DNA of 28,147 bases from Ruminococcaceae bacterium UBA1404. GTDB lineage: Bacteria; Bacillota; Clostridia; Oscillospirales; Ruminococcaceae. Every line of letters begins with the position of its first letter. Positions within the stretch are counted from its first letter, which is position 1. The position numbers and the translations under genes are program-made. Below the pieces are notes generated by a model. That model did no database searches, was not told the DNA's origin, and worked only from the letters and a program-made list of their open reading frames with translations. The stretch covers positions 53,060-81,206 of the forward strand of contig DBQC01000009.1 of the NCBI GenBank assembly GCA_002305075.1, in the 5' to 3' direction. Below are positions 19,892-28,147 of the stretch, piece after piece.

Positions 19892-22800
19892 ATGTACCGC
19901 AAGGTCCCTACCGATATGAGCTTTGTAGAGCGCGAAAAAGAGGTTTTGGCCTTTTGGAAGCAGGCCGATATTTTTAACAAAAGCGTAACCCAGCGCGAGG
20001 GTGCGCCCCCCTATATCTTTTACGACGGCCCCCCCACCGCCAACGGGACCCCCCACATCGGCCATGTGCTCACCCGGGTTATCAAGGACACGGTGCCCCG
20101 CTTTCATGCCATGAAGGGCCGTTATGTGCCCCGCAAGGCCGGCTGGGATACGCATGGTCTGCCGGTAGAGCTCGAGGTAGAAAAAGCTCTTGGTCTGGAT
20201 GGAAAAGATCAAATTGAGGAATATGGCGTGGCAGCCTTCATTGAAAAATGCAAGGAGAGCGTTTGGAAATATAAGGGTATGTGGGAGGACTTCTCGGACA
20301 TTGTGGGCTTTTGGGCCGACACCGATAATCCCTATGTCACCTACCATAACAGCTATATCGAGTCGGTTTGGTGGTCGCTTAAGGAAATATACGACAAGGG
20401 GCTGCTTTATAAGGGCTTTAAAACGGTGCCCTACTGCCCCCGTTGTGGCACGCCCCTCTCCTCTCACGAGGTGGCGCAGGGTTATAAAGAGGTCACCGAC
20501 AGAAGCGCCTATGTCAAATTCAGGCTAACCGACGAGGAAAACGCCTATATGCTGGCCTGGACCACCACCCCCTGGACACTGCCCTCCAACCTTGCGCTCT
20601 GCGTTAACCCCAACCTTGAGTATGCCAAGGTCTCCATGGAGGGGAAGGTTTATTATCTTGCCAAGGAGCGCATTGAGGCGCTGCTAGCTGACAAGGAATA
20701 CACCCTTATTGACTCCATGATCGGCAAGGAGCTTGAGCACCGGACCTACGAGCCTCTCTACCGCTTTGTTGAGCCGGCGGGCAAATCCTGGTATGTGGTC
20801 TGCGCCGACTTTGTCACCGTTGCGGACGGCACCGGCATTGTGCATATTGCACCGGCCTTTGGCGAGGAGGACGCCGCCGTGGGCAGGGCCTACAAGCTGC
20901 CGTTTGTACAACTGGTGGATAGCAAGGGCCGCATGAAACCCGAAACCGACTGGCCCGCCCTGCCCGTAAAGGAGGCCGACATAGCCATTTTAGACGATCT
21001 TAATGAACGGGGCCTGCTGTTTGCCTCCCCCACCTTTGTGCATAGCTATCCCTTCTGCTGGCGCTGCGATACCCCGCTGCTTTACTATGCCCGGGAGTCC
21101 TGGTTTATCGAGATGACCGCCGTACGAGACAGGCTTATTGCCAACAACAACACCATCAACTGGATTCCCGAAAGCATTGGCAAGGGCCGCTTTGGCGACT
21201 GGATCGAGAATGTTCAGGACTGGGGCATCAGCCGAGACCGCTATTGGGGCACTCCGCTTAACATCTGGATATGTGGCTGCGGTCACCAGCAAGCCATTGG
21301 CAGCATCGCCGAGCTAAAGAGCCTCTCCCCCAACTGCCCCGATGACATTGAGCTCCACCGCCCCTATATCGACGAAGTGACCATCACCTGCCCCAAGTGT
21401 GGCGACCAGATGCACCGTACCCCCGAAGTGATCGACTGCTGGTACGATTCGGGTGCTATGCCTTTTGCGCAGCACCACTATCCCTTCGAAAACAAGGAGC
21501 TGTTTGAGTCTCAGTTCCCGGCCAATTTTATTTCCGAGGCAGTAGACCAAACCCGGGGATGGTTCTATTCGCTGCTGGCCATCTCCACCCTCATCTTCGA
21601 CCAGTCCAGCTATAAAAATGTTATCGTCATGGGCCATGTGCAGGATCAGCACGGTCAGAAGATGTCCAAATCTAAGGGCAATGCGGTAGATCCCATGGAG
21701 GCTTTGGCCACCTACGGGGCCGACACCATTCGCTGGTATTTCCTTTCCAACTCGGCGCCCTGGCTGCCCAATCGCTTCCACGACAAGGTGGTTATCGATG
21801 GTCAGCGCAAGTTCTTGGGCACCCTTTGGAACACCTACGCCTTTTATGTGCTCTATGCCGAAATCAGCCAGTTTGACCCTACCCAACACACCCTGCGCCC
21901 CGAAAGCCTCTCGGTGATGGACCGCTGGCTGCTCTCCCGCCTTAATCGCACCGTAGCCGAGGTGGACAACCATATGGAGGACTACCGCCTCACCGAGGCC
22001 GCCCGGGCGCTTCAGCGCTTTGTGGATGAGCTGAGCAACTGGTATGTGCGTCGCTGCCGCGAGCGCTTTTGGAGCAGTGAGCTCACCGAGGACAGCATCA
22101 ATGCTTTTCTCACCCTGCACACTGCGCTGGTGACCTTTGTTAAGGCCGCCGCTCCCATGATTCCCTTTATGACCGAGGATATCTACCAAAACCTTGTGCG
22201 CTCGGTGGATGACACCGCACCCGAGAGTATTCATCTCTGCTTGTTCCCCACCGCCGACCCTGCGCTGATAGACGACCAGTTAGAGCGGGATATGGACGCC
22301 GTGCTGCACATGGTTGGGGCCGGGCGGGCCGCCCGAAATGGCGCCGCCATCAAAATCCGCCAACCTTTAAGTCGGCTCATTGTACAGGGCGTGTCCGACA
22401 CGCTGCCCGCCGATATGCAGCGCATTGTGCTCGATGAGCTTAATATCAAGGTCATCGAATTTGCTCTGGAGGGCAGCGAGCTGGTGGATTACAGCTTTAA
22501 ACCCCAACTTAGAACGGTAGGCCCCAAGTTCGGTAAGCTTGTGGGGGCCATTGGCCGGGCTCTTAGCGAGATAGACGGCCTTGCAGCCAAGAAGGAGCTG
22601 GACACCACCGAACAGCTCGTCCTCCATCTACCCGATGGCCCCGTAACTCTGACCGCCGAGGATCTGCTCATTGAGCCCAAACAGCGGGAGGGCTTCTATA
22701 GCGCAGCCGAGGGCGGCCTGACGCTGGCCATCGACACCAGCCTAACCCCCGAGCTTATCCGGGAGGGTATTGTGCGTGAGGTTATCAGCAAAATCCAAAC

Positions 22801-23011
22801 CATGCGCAAGGAAGCCGGATTTGAAGTAACCGACCGGATTCATGTCCGCTACCAGACCAACCGGGAAGCCCAGGCGGTTATTGAGGCGCACACCTCCGAT
22901 GTTTCGAGCGATGTGCTGGCCCTCTCCATCTCCGCCGGAGAGCCTGTGGGCTTTGTTCGCGAATACGATGTCAACGGCCATCAGGTCATTTTCGGTATCG
23001 AAAAAGCTTAA
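19892..23011 (+). CDS. ileS: Isoleucyl-tRNA synthetase, type 2 (eukaryote-like)
   Basis: 1039 residues. Class I synthetase: HIGH at 55-58 within DGPPTANGTPHIGHVL, KMSKS at 590-594 (GQKMSKSKGNAVDP), the CP1 editing insert between them, and the anticodon-binding domain with NWYVRRCRERFW. The length and the GPPTANG form of the first motif fit the IleS2 clade shared with eukaryotes and archaea, whereas common bacterial IleS1 enzymes have about 920-940 residues and a C-terminal zinc finger, not seen here. The ATG at 19892 is 9 bases after AGGAGG; the in-frame ATG at 19883 abuts the site. The gene is controlled by the T-box and closed by the terminator at 23019. Confidence 0.96.
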   Translation: MYRKVPTDMSFVEREKEVLAFWKQADIFNKSVTQREGAPPYIFYDGPPTANGTPHIGHVLTRVIKDTVPRFHAMKGRYVPRKAGWDTHGLPVELEVEKALGLDGKDQIEEYGVAAFIEKCKESVWKYKGMWEDFSDIVGFWADTDNPYVTYHNSYIESVWWSLKEIYDKGLLYKGFKTVPYCPRCGTPLSSHEVAQGYKEVTDRSAYVKFRLTDEENAYMLAWTTTPWTLPSNLALCVNPNLEYAKVSMEGKVYYLAKERIEALLADKEYTLIDSMIGKELEHRTYEPLYRFVEPAGKSWYVVCADFVTVADGTGIVHIAPAFGEEDAAVGRAYKLPFVQLVDSKGRMKPETDWPALPVKEADIAILDDLNERGLLFASPTFVHSYPFCWRCDTPLLYYARESWFIEMTAVRDRLIANNNTINWIPESIGKGRFGDWIENVQDWGISRDRYWGTPLNIWICGCGHQQAIGSIAELKSLSPNCPDDIELHRPYIDEVTITCPKCGDQMHRTPEVIDCWYDSGAMPFAQHHYPFENKELFESQFPANFISEAVDQTRGWFYSLLAISTLIFDQSSYKNVIVMGHVQDQHGQKMSKSKGNAVDPMEALATYGADTIRWYFLSNSAPWLPNRFHDKVVIDGQRKFLGTLWNTYAFYVLYAEISQFDPTQHTLRPESLSVMDRWLLSRLNRTVAEVDNHMEDYRLTEAARALQRFVDELSNWYVRRCRERFWSSELTEDSINAFLTLHTALVTFVKAAAPMIPFMTEDIYQNLVRSVDDTAPESIHLCLFPTADPALIDDQLERDMDAVLHMVGAGRAARNGAAIKIRQPLSRLIVQGVSDTLPADMQRIVLDELNIKVIEFALEGSELVDYSFKPQLRTVGPKFGKLVGAIGRALSEIDGLAAKKELDTTEQLVLHLPDGPVTLTAEDLLIEPKQREGFYSAAEGGLTLAIDTSLTPELIREGIVREVISKIQTMRKEAGFEVTDRIHVRYQTNREAQAVIEAHTSDVSSDVLALSISAGEPVGFVREYDVNGHQVIFGIEKA

Positions 23012-23018
23012 AACTATT

Positions 23019-23047
23019 AAAGCCCCCGGCAGCGCCGGGGGCTTTTT
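23019..23047 (+). terminator. ileS terminator
   Basis: AAAGCCCCCGGC (23019-23030), loop AGC, GCCGGGGGCTTT (23034-23045) with a T-run, a very stable stem. It begins seven bases after the ileS stop. Confidence 0.93.
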
Positions 23048-23067
23048 CTATCTAGAACACTTGTGCA

Positions 23068-24297
23068 TTAGGGGGTCTCGGGGCTCATGCTGACCCGCTC
23101 TAGCAGCTCCTCCATCACCAGCCCAGCAGCCGAGACTACTTCGCTCAAACGGCCCACCTCGGGGCCCATGCCCTGGCAGGATACGGCATTGCCGCCACCT
23201 CGTCCGCCAATGTAGGCCAGGCTCTGATTAAACACGCTGCGTACATCCACCCGTCTTTCACCCCTATAAGTACCCATCATCAGCATGGCACCAGCGGGCA
23301 CCACACCCCCCAACACCGCCACCACGCCGGGGCGCTGAGTCAGGTGGAAAAACAGGCCCCGCATATCTTCGGGGGTGGTGTCGTACATAACCTCGCATAC
23401 TAGATGAAAGGCGCCCACCGGGCTGGCGGCCTCCACCATCTTTTCGGCCTCGGCGGCCAGCAGTCGGTCCATAAGGGCCTGCCGCTCTTTGCGCAGAGCC
23501 GCAACCTCCTCAAGTAACCTCTGGGTGCGCTCGGCAATATCTCCCTCAGCCACCGATAGCAGTTGCTGCATTTGGGTTATCGTGCCGTATAGCTGTCGGT
23601 AGCGCACAAAGGCCGCACCGCCACAGGCAAAGCCTATGCGCAGGCCACCCTTGTAGCTTTCGGGCTTAAAGAGCTTGATAAGACCCACCTCGCCGGTGGT
23701 TCGGCAGTGTGTGCCGCAGCAGGCGGTGTAATCGAGGTCGCCCACCTGCACAATGCGCAGCGGCTCGCCATGCGTTTCGGGGATTTTGCGGGACTTTTCG
23801 GCCAGCTCGCTCGGAGAGGGATAGAGAATATCCACCGGTATGTTGCGGTAGACGGCGTCGTTGGCCATAAGCTCGGCGTCTGTCACCTGCTCGGGGGTGA
23901 GGGGCAGGTCGAGATCGAGGCTGGAGGTCTCCACCCCAAAGTGAACGCTCACTGTTTTGGCGTCGAACTCCTTTAGAAAAATAGCCGACAGAATGTGCTG
24001 GCCCAGGTGCTGCTGCATAAAGTGAAAACGGCGCCCCCAATGGATAGCTCCGGCCACCTTCTGGCCCACCTGAAACTGCTGGTCGGCCACATGCCAAATG
24101 CGGCCGTTTTTCTCGTAGACATACGACACTGCTGCATCATCTAGTGTGCCTTGGTCGCTGGGCTGACCGCCCCCTTCCGGATAAAAGGCGGTTTGATCAA
24201 GGCGGATGTGCCAGCAGTCCTCCCGATATTCAAAGGCCTCTACTGTGGCTTCAAATTGCCGCATATATGGGTCTTCCTGATAGAGCTTACGCGTCAT
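23068..24297 (-). CDS. Alanyl-tRNA editing protein, AlaX-L type with DHHA1 domain
   Basis: 409 residues. The N-terminal part is the translation-like domain of AlaRS (about 1-90, with YPEGGGQPSDQGTL), then the editing domain with the zinc ligands His 97 and His 101 (QQHLGQHIL) and Cys 193/194 and His 197 (CCGTHC). A coiled-coil segment (about 245-280) and a C-terminal DHHA1 domain (AYIGGRGGGNAVSCQGMG) follow. Free-standing AlaX-L proteins hydrolyse Ser- or Gly-charged tRNA-Ala. GGGAGG lies 7 bases before the ATG at 24297. It starts 20 bases after the tex stop, so the two form an operon. No catalytic aminoacylation domain is present. Confidence 0.92.
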   Translation of the reverse strand: MTRKLYQEDPYMRQFEATVEAFEYREDCWHIRLDQTAFYPEGGGQPSDQGTLDDAAVSYVYEKNGRIWHVADQQFQVGQKVAGAIHWGRRFHFMQQHLGQHILSAIFLKEFDAKTVSVHFGVETSSLDLDLPLTPEQVTDAELMANDAVYRNIPVDILYPSPSELAEKSRKIPETHGEPLRIVQVGDLDYTACCGTHCRTTGEVGLIKLFKPESYKGGLRIGFACGGAAFVRYRQLYGTITQMQQLLSVAEGDIAERTQRLLEEVAALRKERQALMDRLLAAEAEKMVEAASPVGAFHLVCEVMYDTTPEDMRGLFFHLTQRPGVVAVLGGVVPAGAMLMMGTYRGERRVDVRSVFNQSLAYIGGRGGGNAVSCQGMGPEVGRLSEVVSAAGLVMEELLERVSMSPETP

Positions 24298-24317
24298 GTC
24301 TCTGCCTCCCTTGCCGA

Positions 24318-26468
24318 TTATTTGGGCGCCTTCATGGTGAGAGATATGCGCTTTTTTGGCACATCAACCTCCTGTACCCAGACCTTTACCACATCACCCA
24401 CCGCCACAACTTCGGAGGGGTGCTTAATAAACCGGTCCGCCATGGCGCTGATATGCACCAGTCCGTCCTGATGAACGCCAATGTCCACAAAGGCGCCAAA
24501 GTCCACCACATTGCGAACGGTGCCCATAAAATCCATACCGGCCTTGAGATCTTTCATGTCCAGCACATCGGCCCGCAACACCGGCGGCGGCAGGCTGTCT
24601 CGGATATCCCGACCCGGGCGCATCAGCTCGGAGAGGATGTCCCGCAGGGTGGGCAGACCGATGCCGCAGGCTTCAGACACCTCGGCTTCTCCTCTGGCCT
24701 TAACTGCTTCGGGCAGCTCGGACAGTCCGCCCTCTGTGAGGTCGGACTCGCTGTAGCCAAACAGCTCAAGCAGCCGTTCTACGGCAGCGTAGCTCTCGGG
24801 GTGAACGGCAGTGTTATCCAATGTGCGCACCGCACCGGGTATGCGCAAAAAGCCGGCGCATTGCTCGAAGGTTTTAGGGCCTAGACCCTTTACCTTTTTA
24901 AGTTGAGTTCTCGAGGTAAAGGCGCCGTTTTCTTCCCTGTAAAGGCAGAGGTTTTTGGCTGTGGAGGCCGTGAGCCCGGCCACATAGCCCAGCAGCGAGG
25001 GCGAAGCGGTGTTAAGGTCTACCCCTACACTGTTCACGCAGCTTTCCACCACGCCGGACAGCGTTTCGTCCAGTTGGGCGGCAGGCATATCGTGCTGATA
25101 TTGGCCCACACCAATAGCCTTGGGGTCGATTTTGACCAGCTCGGCCATGGGGTCTTGTAGCCGGCGGGCAATGGATACAGCGCTGCGCAGGGACACATCG
25201 AAATCGGGGAATTCCTCGGCGCCCAGTTTGGAGGCCGAGTAGACCGACGCGCCGGCCTCGCTGACCGTGGCATATTGTACGGGACTGTCTAGCTCTCCAA
25301 GGGTCTGGGCAACAAAGATTTCGCTCTCCTTAGAGGCGGTGCCGTTTCCGATGGCGATAACTTCCACACCGTGGCGCTCCACCAGCCGGCGCAGAATCTT
25401 TTTGGATTCCTCAATCTTATTGTGGGGCTTCGTGGGGTAGATGAGCGCCGTGTCCAGCACCTTGCCGGTGGGGTCGACCACCGCCAGCTTGCACCCGGTG
25501 CGGTAGGCCGGGTCAAAGCCCATAACCACCTTACCTTTGATGGGGGGCTGCATAATAAGCGGGCGCAAATTTAGTCCGAACATCCGAATGGCCTGCTCGA
25601 TGGCCCGCTCGGTGAGGTCGGCTCGCACCTCCCGCTCGAGGGAGGGAAAGATGAGGCGGCGGTAGCTGTCGGTAGCGGCAGCCTCCACATAGTGCGTGGT
25701 GATGCTGCCCAGACGCAAAGCCCGCCGATAGACGAGGGCGAGGGCGGCCTCCTCATCGAGGTCTATGCGCACCTTGAGCGCCCCCTCCCGCTCGCCTCGG
25801 TTAATGGCGAGAATGCGGTGGCTGGGCAGCTTGGATATGGGCTCGGCAAAGTCGTAGTAAAGGCGGTAGACCGTATCCTCCTCGGTGGCCGCCAGAGAGC
25901 AGAGCCGGGCCTGCCGCTGGCAGAGGGCCCGCAGCTGTCCCCGCAGCATGGCGTCGTCACTGATTCGCTCGGCGATGATGTCCAGGGCACCAGCCAGTGC
26001 GGCCTCGGTGTCGGGCACCTCCCTTTCGGCGTCGATATAGGGGGCGCACAGGGCGTCGATATCCCCCTGCTTTAAATTTTGAGCCTCGATCAAATCGGCC
26101 AGCGGCTCTAGTCCCCGTTCCCGGGCGATGGTGGCTCGGGTGCGGCGCTTGGGCCTAAAGGGGCGGTAAATATCCTCCACCTCGGCCAAAGTGACAGCCT
26201 GTTCAATGGGCCGCTCGATATCTTCGGTGAGCTTGTCCTGTGCCGCAATGGCGGCGCACACTTCTGCTTTGCGCTTTTCTAACCCACGCAGGTAGCTAAG
26301 GCGCTCGCTTAGCTCCCGCAATACCTGATCGTCGCAAGAGCCGGTTTGCTCCTTGCGGTAGCGGGCTATAAAGGGGATGGTGTTCCCCTCGTCAATCAGC
26401 GCCACAATGTTGGCTACATGCTGGGCGCTTAGCTTAAATTTTTCGGTTAATATGCTGTGGATGTCCAC
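24318..26468 (-). CDS. tex: Tex-type RNA-binding transcription accessory protein
   Basis: 716 residues. Order: N-terminal helical domain beginning ILTEKFKLSAQHVANIVALI, a DNA/RNA-binding stretch with PFIARYRKEQTGSCDD, a YqgF-like RNase H fold (about 325-460, GFDPAYRTGCKLAVVDPTG), helix-hairpin-helix motifs (about 490-560, NLCLYREENGAF, LKKVKGLGPKTFEQCAGF) and an S1 domain at the end (about 635-710, GTVRNVVDFGAFVDIGVHQD). This is the full Tex layout, and the length suits the family (about 710-780). GTG 26468 is the start, with AAGGAG 9 bases upstream. It leads the AlaX-type gene downstream. Confidence 0.95.
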   Translation of the reverse strand: MDIHSILTEKFKLSAQHVANIVALIDEGNTIPFIARYRKEQTGSCDDQVLRELSERLSYLRGLEKRKAEVCAAIAAQDKLTEDIERPIEQAVTLAEVEDIYRPFRPKRRTRATIARERGLEPLADLIEAQNLKQGDIDALCAPYIDAEREVPDTEAALAGALDIIAERISDDAMLRGQLRALCQRQARLCSLAATEEDTVYRLYYDFAEPISKLPSHRILAINRGEREGALKVRIDLDEEAALALVYRRALRLGSITTHYVEAAATDSYRRLIFPSLEREVRADLTERAIEQAIRMFGLNLRPLIMQPPIKGKVVMGFDPAYRTGCKLAVVDPTGKVLDTALIYPTKPHNKIEESKKILRRLVERHGVEVIAIGNGTASKESEIFVAQTLGELDSPVQYATVSEAGASVYSASKLGAEEFPDFDVSLRSAVSIARRLQDPMAELVKIDPKAIGVGQYQHDMPAAQLDETLSGVVESCVNSVGVDLNTASPSLLGYVAGLTASTAKNLCLYREENGAFTSRTQLKKVKGLGPKTFEQCAGFLRIPGAVRTLDNTAVHPESYAAVERLLELFGYSESDLTEGGLSELPEAVKARGEAEVSEACGIGLPTLRDILSELMRPGRDIRDSLPPPVLRADVLDMKDLKAGMDFMGTVRNVVDFGAFVDIGVHQDGLVHISAMADRFIKHPSEVVAVGDVVKVWVQEVDVPKKRISLTMKAPK

Positions 26469-26508
26469 CTGTTCACGCTCCTTTGAGGGTTACCTTCTTA
26501 GTATAACA

Positions 26509-26535
26509 AAACACCGCGCAGGTTGCACGGTGTTT
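26509..26535 (-). terminator. Terminator after the coaB-like gene
   Basis: Read on the minus strand, AAACACCGTGC, loop AACCT, GCGCGGTGTTT, then TGTT; an 11-bp stem with one wobble pair, 45 bases after the coaB-like stop and before tex. The T-tract is short. Confidence 0.65.
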
Positions 26536-26580
26536 GAAAAAATCGGCATGAAATTTGTTAAACCCTGGCGCAGGTAAAGG

Positions 26581-27363
26581 CTATTGGAGCTTTTCGAGGA
26601 TGACGGCAAAAATGTCGTCCACCGTACTCAGAACACGGCCGGTAAAACCGTTTTTATCCACAAGGTAACGGGTGTCTGCCCCAGTGCGCAGTTCGGCTAA
26701 GTCGTTGGCTAAAATAAAGTCCACGCTGTTTTTTACACAAAGCTGCTGAGCATAGTCGTAGAGCTCCTGCTTGGGCACATTTTCAAGCAGCTTAAAGCCA
26801 AAAATCACCGTGTTGGGGTAAAGTGCCCGCAGCTGGGAGATGATTTTCACTGTAAGCCCCAGCTTGACCGTAAGATTGGGCTGATTGGAGGAGATTTTAC
26901 TGTCGTTACGGATTTTAAAAGGAGGGTCTCCCATGGTATCGAGAATAGCACGCTCAATTTGGTCGGCGTCGGTAAGCCTGCCCTCGGCCACCATGCGACC
27001 AATATGGGCGGCCATATCTTCTAAGAGAAAGGTATAATCGGTCTTATAGTCCCCCACCGCCGAGGCATGAATGATGGCATCAATGGGCGCTTTACCGGAC
27101 CGAGCCTCAAGTGCGGCCATCAGGTCGGAGCAGGAGGTGATGGCCTCAAAGCAAAACCGGCCCCCCCAGTCTTTCTCGAGCTTTTCATATAGCCGGGTGG
27201 CGGGTAAGCGGTAGTTGCCTATCAAAATGACATGATGGCCCTGCGCCAAAAAGCGCTCTGATAGATTGATGCCAAGGCTGCCGGTGGACATATTGTCGAT
27301 GGTCATAACCTCGTCGATGGCTTCACGGGTGGAACCCGCCGTGATAAGAATGCGTTTTTTCAT
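26581..27363 (-). CDS. coaB: Phosphopantothenate-cysteine ligase family protein (CoaB-like, stand-alone)
   Basis: 260 residues. The start MKKRILITAGSTREAIDEVM with NMSTGSLG is the CoaB signature (TAGGT.E.ID.VR.I.N.S.G). Other blocks are IIHASAVGDYK (94-104), KISSNQPNLTVKL, FGFKLLENV and a final FILANDLAE. CoaB condenses phosphopantothenate and cysteine in CoA synthesis. Most Clostridia have a fused CoaBC; here only the ligase part is present, without the CoaC flavoprotein domain, and an insert of about 50 residues separates the VGDY and KISS parts. ATG 27363 is preferred (AAGGAG 10 bases upstream). The open frame 27364-27582 has no support as coding. The ligase activity is inferred from family only. 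Confidence 0.82.
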   Translation of the reverse strand: MKKRILITAGSTREAIDEVMTIDNMSTGSLGINLSERFLAQGHHVILIGNYRLPATRLYEKLEKDWGGRFCFEAITSCSDLMAALEARSGKAPIDAIIHASAVGDYKTDYTFLLEDMAAHIGRMVAEGRLTDADQIERAILDTMGDPPFKIRNDSKISSNQPNLTVKLGLTVKIISQLRALYPNTVIFGFKLLENVPKQELYDYAQQLCVKNSVDFILANDLAELRTGADTRYLVDKNGFTGRVLSTVDDIFAVILEKLQ

Positions 27364-27611
27364 GGGATGCGTTCTCCTTGCAGCACATAGGCAAAATGCT
27401 CTTAAAGGCAGAGCAGTTACCCAAACTTTAAAGCTGCTGCCATTATAAAGCAAATTGCCAAGGCTTTCAATGCCTTTATCGCATAGATGACTGCGCCCAG
27501 ATTGCCCTGTGCTGTGCCTTTGTGCGCACATTCTCTTGTTTTGGGGCGCTTTAAACGGCGTTTTCTTCTCTTGGTTGGTCAATCTTTCACCCCATTTTTA
27601 TAGAATTCGGC

Positions 27612-27639
27612 TTTATACTCGCTTGGCTTGTGCTATAAT
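27612..27639 (+). promoter_or_regulatory. Promoter of the YbjQ-type gene
   Basis: TTTATA (27612-27617), 16-base spacer, TATAAT (27634-27639) with an extended TGC before it. The -10 is near-perfect, the -35 weak. The rest of the stretch 27364-27611 shows no recognisable element. Confidence 0.6.
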
Positions 27640-27670
27640 AAGCGCAACAACCGAAAGGAGGAATTTGGAT

Positions 27671-27991
27671 ATGATTATCACCACAACTCCCACCATCCAG
27701 GGCAAGACCATCACGGAATACAAAGGCATTGTTGTAGGAGAGGTCATTAGCGGTGTGGATTTTGTCAAGGATTTTGCCGCCGGCCTGACAAACTTCTTTG
27801 GCGGCCGCTCCAAAAGCTATGAGGGCGAGCTGATAGAGGCTCGGAGTAACGCTTTGCGGGAGATGCAGCACCGGGCTGAGATTTTGGGTGCCAACGCCGT
27901 TGTGGGTGTAGACATCGACTATGAAGTGCTGGGCACCGCAAACAATATGCTGATGGTTACCGTTTCGGGAACGGCTGTGGTCATCGAGTAG
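27671..27991 (+). CDS. YbjQ/UPF0145-family protein
   Basis: 106 residues (family about 103-110). The sequence follows the family throughout: MIITTTPTIQGKTITEYKGI, VVGEVISGVDFVKDFAAG, FFGGRSKSYEGELIEARSNA, and GANAVVGVDIDYEVLG. The fold forms a pentamer in solved structures and the role is unknown; some members are labelled heavy-metal binding without clear proof. AAGGAGG lies 9 bases before the ATG. The frame from 27509 would extend it by 54 residues, but that segment lies upstream of the promoter -10 and is rejected. Confidence 0.92.
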   Translation: MIITTTPTIQGKTITEYKGIVVGEVISGVDFVKDFAAGLTNFFGGRSKSYEGELIEARSNALREMQHRAEILGANAVVGVDIDYEVLGTANNMLMVTVSGTAVVIE

Positions 27992-28050
27992 ATTGCTTTT
28001 TTGTTGCATATACCCACAAAGGCCGCACAGACTATGGGCGAGGTGATTGT

Positions 28051-28147
28051 ATGCCAAAAGACAGCCAGCTCGACCCAAAAGAGGTGCGCAAGCTAAAATC
28101 TAAAGGTGGCCCCACATTTGCTCAAAGTGTCAATGGCAAAGTAAAAA
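28051..28147 (+). CDS. Small polar protein, partial at window end
   Basis: The frame opens at ATG 28051 with GAGGTGAT a few bases upstream and runs to the end of the window (32 residues: MPKDSQLDPKEVRKLKSKGG and then PTFAQSVNGKVK). It is rich in Lys, Ser, Asp and Gln. I do not recognise the family. It lies 59 bases after the YbjQ-type gene and may be in the same transcript. Its length and end are outside the window. Confidence 0.55.
   Translation, partial: MPKDSQLDPKEVRKLKSKGGPTFAQSVNGKVK

Noticed and set aside
21314..22234. 306-residue minus-strand frame inside ileS
   Set aside because: Shadow of a strong coding frame in GC-rich DNA; similar long antisense frames occur in tgt, dapA and tex.
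27364..27582. 73-codon upstream extension of the coaB-like gene
   Set aside because: No CoaB similarity and no ribosome binding site; ATG 27363 gives the normal family start with AAGGAG 10 bases upstream.
27509..27670. 54-codon upstream extension of the YbjQ-type gene
   Set aside because: It runs through the likely promoter; the strong site AAGGAGG serves ATG 27671.
1..28147. tRNA, rRNA, CRISPR arrays or prophage
   Set aside because: None recognised on either strand; the Xer gene has housekeeping context and no att-like duplication was seen.

Overview
The window looks like a chromosomal segment of a spore-forming member of the Clostridia, most likely the Oscillospiraceae/Ruminococcaceae side. 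The pointers are a SCIFF peptide with its radical SAM maturase, SpoIIM and CwlD sporulation genes, a transcription-attenuating T-box in front of ileS, a cobalamin riboswitch, and Gram-positive ribosome binding sites and sigma-A promoters. No species can be named from the sequence alone. No rRNA, tRNA, CRISPR array or intact mobile element was seen.

Layout. 1-1253: the end of tyrS, then nudC. 1429-4911: an accessory, decaying and partly AT-rich stretch. It holds a small membrane-protein ORF, a truncated lipoprotein fused to the tail of a DUF3137 gene, a frameshifted small gene, a cobalamin riboswitch controlling a DUF4430 lipoprotein and an ECF-type S component, and a stub of an IS3-type transposase gene. 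5002-7836 (minus): the lysine/diaminopimelate genes asd-dapA-dapB under one strong promoter. 8020-11092: queA-tgt (queuosine tRNA modification), then yajC and a TIGR04086/YrzE-type membrane protein behind their own promoter, the same order as in Bacillus subtilis. 11202-13834: SCIFF peptide, its maturase, proC and a 62-residue protein, closed by a strong terminator. 13924-15567: spoIIM convergent with a Xer recombinase gene. 15568-16204: a gene-free stretch with palindromes and a repeated nonamer. 16205-18750: a four-cysteine small protein, radA, cwlD and a small polar protein. 18808-23011: purC divergent from T-box-ileS. 23068-27363 (minus): coaB-like, tex and an AlaX-type editing protein. 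27671-28147: a YbjQ-type protein and the start of another small protein.

Most of the window is ordinary housekeeping content. Several things deserve a second look. The B12-controlled DUF4430/S-component pair is a likely corrinoid-related uptake module. Two independent homopolymer contractions (6 to 5 bases) break genes in the decayed block. The T-box of ileS has an unusually short tRNA-binding bulge and sits in front of a eukaryote-like (type 2) IleRS. A sigma-E-like promoter for spoIIM is nested in the terminator of the preceding operon. The Xer/RadA intergenic region has unexplained repeats.
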